A stretch of 64,000 nt of DNA from positions 434,001 through 498,000 of the forward strand of contig NZ_CP120374.1 of the NCBI RefSeq assembly GCF_029892065.1, in the 5' to 3' direction. Source of the stretch: Sinorhizobium garamanticum (GTDB lineage: Bacteria > Pseudomonadota > Alphaproteobacteria > Rhizobiales > Rhizobiaceae). Positions 63,094-64,000 of this stretch are shown one piece after another; position 1 is the first letter of the stretch, and every line of letters starts with the position of its first letter. The notes beneath the pieces were generated by a model that was not told the DNA's origin, made no database searches, and saw only the letters and a program-made list of their open reading frames with translations. The position numbers and the translations under genes were made by a program.

Positions 63094-63666
63094 TTATAGG
63101 TAAAGCAGCCCTTGCCTCAGCGCTATGGCCACAGCGTCGGCGCGGTTCTGCGCATGAAGCTTGGCGAGCACTGCAGCGACGTGGAATTTCGCGGTATGCA
63201 CCGAGACTTTGAGCTGGCGGGCGATCACCTTATTCGAGGCCCCGTCAGCAAGCAGCGCAAGCGTTTCCAATTCGCGGGGGCTGAGGGACAGATTGTGAGG
63301 TACGTCTCTCGGCAGCACTGCCTCGTCCGTATCAGCGGTCTCGTTTGCATCTGCAGCGTCAGCGGCTGACAGGCGATATCCTGCCGCGACGACCGTCGTT
63401 ACTGCAGCGATGAGCGCCGCATCCGCGGAATGCGGCAGCACAGCATGGATGTTGCCACCGGGGGCTGCTGCACCAAGCACGATATGCGGCGTCGCTGCAT
63501 CGACAGGTTCGCCATCGGTCACGACCACATCGAAATCCTCCGGCTGCTCGAGATCGAAAGACGTCGCGACGGCCACATGACCGCGCTCTCCCAGAGCCTG
63601 TTCCAATTCCTCCGCCTGCTCCGAATCGGACAGGGCGATCATCACTGTCAGCGGGCGCTGAGCCAT
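63094..63666 (-). CDS. LuxR-type response regulator with degenerate receiver
   Basis: A 190-residue protein. The C-terminal HTH is a clear LuxR domain: LSPRELETLALLADGASNK, VHTAKFHVAAVLAKLHAQN. The N-terminal 100 residues resemble a receiver with a possible phospho-Asp in VVVTDGEP, but the acidic pair (IALSDSEQ instead of DD) and the conserved Lys are not evident. It may be controlled other than by phosphorylation. It is 16 bases downstream of the trypsin-like protease gene, so the two are likely co-transcribed. Confidence 0.85.
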   Translation of the reverse strand: MAQRPLTVMIALSDSEQAEELEQALGERGHVAVATSFDLEQPEDFDVVVTDGEPVDAATPHIVLGAAAPGGNIHAVLPHSADAALIAAVTTVVAAGYRLSAADAADANETADTDEAVLPRDVPHNLSLSPRELETLALLADGASNKVIARQLKVSVHTAKFHVAAVLAKLHAQNRADAVAIALRQGLLYL

Positions 63667-63682
63667 CCATCCTCACTGTCGC

Positions 63683-64000
63683 TCAGGAGCGCGGCCGTGC
63701 GCCGACGACGACGTCGAGGGTTCGCGCCTCACCACCGCGCAATATTCCGAGTGCCACCGTTTTGCCGACACTGTCGGGACCGATCTTGCGGATCAGGTCC
63801 CGCACGCCTTCCACCGTCTCGCCGTTCCAGGATGTGATGATGTCGCCGAGCACCAGCCCGACCTTCTCCGCCGGACCGCCCGCCTCGAGGCTCATCACCA
63901 TTGCGCCCCGCACCTTCTCCTGACGCACCGGGTGCAACCCTGCTCCGAGATATCCGCGCGGCATATGGCCCTTTTCGGCGAGCGTTGCCGCAACCCGGTC
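63683..64000 (-). CDS. C-terminal PDZ part of a trypsin-like serine protease (partial)
   Basis: The reading frame is open to the window end and shows about 105 residues of a DegP/HtrA-type PDZ domain: RGYLGAGLHPVRQ, AEKVGLVLGDIITSWNG, VEGVRDLIRKIGPDSVG and a final strand LGILRGGEARTLDVVVG. The protease domain with the catalytic triad should lie upstream beyond the window. Such proteins act in the periplasm on misfolded proteins or in signalling. Confidence 0.85.
   Translation of the reverse strand, partial: DRVAATLAEKGHMPRGYLGAGLHPVRQEKVRGAMVMSLEAGGPAEKVGLVLGDIITSWNGETVEGVRDLIRKIGPDSVGKTVALGILRGGEARTLDVVVGARPRS

Noticed and set aside
1..64000. CRISPR arrays, rRNA or tRNA genes
   Set aside because: No regularly spaced direct repeats and no tRNA-like cloverleaf or rRNA sequence were seen on reading through; the repeats present are dispersed palindromic elements.

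Overview
The window is GC-rich DNA from an alphaproteobacterium of the Rhizobiales, most like Sinorhizobium/Ensifer. The evidence is gene content and style: many solute ABC importers, LysR and LacI regulators, a MucR-type regulator, a DUF930 protein and an Atu4866-type protein. It also carries three copies of a mosaic palindromic intergenic repeat of the kind described in rhizobia (RIME) and one copy of a second rhizobial palindromic repeat. Mixed catabolic cargo, a large plasmid-type ParB protein and a virB11 relic suggest a megaplasmid or chromid, but the replicon cannot be proved from this sequence.

Layout. 0-4.3 kb: a ribose-type ABC importer whose permease is a tandem fusion. 4.3-10.3 kb, minus strand: a MalFGK-type sugar importer operon ending in an FGE-sulfatase-like protein and a ScyD/ScyE-like beta-propeller. 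10.5-15.3 kb: a LysR regulator divergent from a PrpF/4-oxalomesaconate-tautomerase-like enzyme and a NitT/TauT-type importer. 15.4-18.2 kb: DUF930 protein, Tat-exported aldo/keto reductase, DUF6064-type membrane protein. 18.2-25.6 kb: a LacI-controlled importer with a GH127 beta-L-arabinofuranosidase, so probably an arabinofuranoside-uptake operon. 25.6-30.4 kb: maleylacetate reductase, peptidase T, a LacI relic, a GH25 lipoprotein and a phasin-like protein.

30.4-38.6 kb is the most unusual part. Two promoters share the same architecture: a 16-bp CRP-like dyad exactly 21 bp upstream of a TATGAT/TATCAT -10 box. The first precedes a four-gene operon: a secreted six-cysteine protein, a GH19-like muramidase/chitinase, a papain-like protease fused to a hydrolase-like domain that lacks the usual nucleophile motif, and an SGNH-hydrolase/caspase-like fusion. 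The second precedes a 38-residue exported peptide, whose mature form could be the nonapeptide QCNPQINRC, and a 606-residue multi-spanning membrane protein. I do not know a described system with this composition.

38.7-45.5 kb: SDR enzyme, Atu4866-type protein, LysR, an EAL phosphodiesterase, and a NarL-type two-component system flanked by two Gly-rich exported proteins. 45.5-57.5 kb is a mobile and decayed zone. It holds a frameshifted soxR, a virB11 3' relic, a 52-bp near-perfect palindrome, a four-gene operon matching the ginABCD recombination module of GInt islands, a serine recombinase abutting a truncated DUF932 gene, a large ParB-like protein and a broken LacI gene. 57.6-64 kb: class II aldolase-like protein, HAD dehalogenase and divergent LysR, a ParDE toxin-antitoxin pair, a MucR-like regulator, a frameshifted small gene, a plasmid-associated conserved protein, an atypical LuxR response regulator and the C-terminal PDZ part of a trypsin-like protease running off the window. 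No rRNA, tRNA or CRISPR array was recognised.
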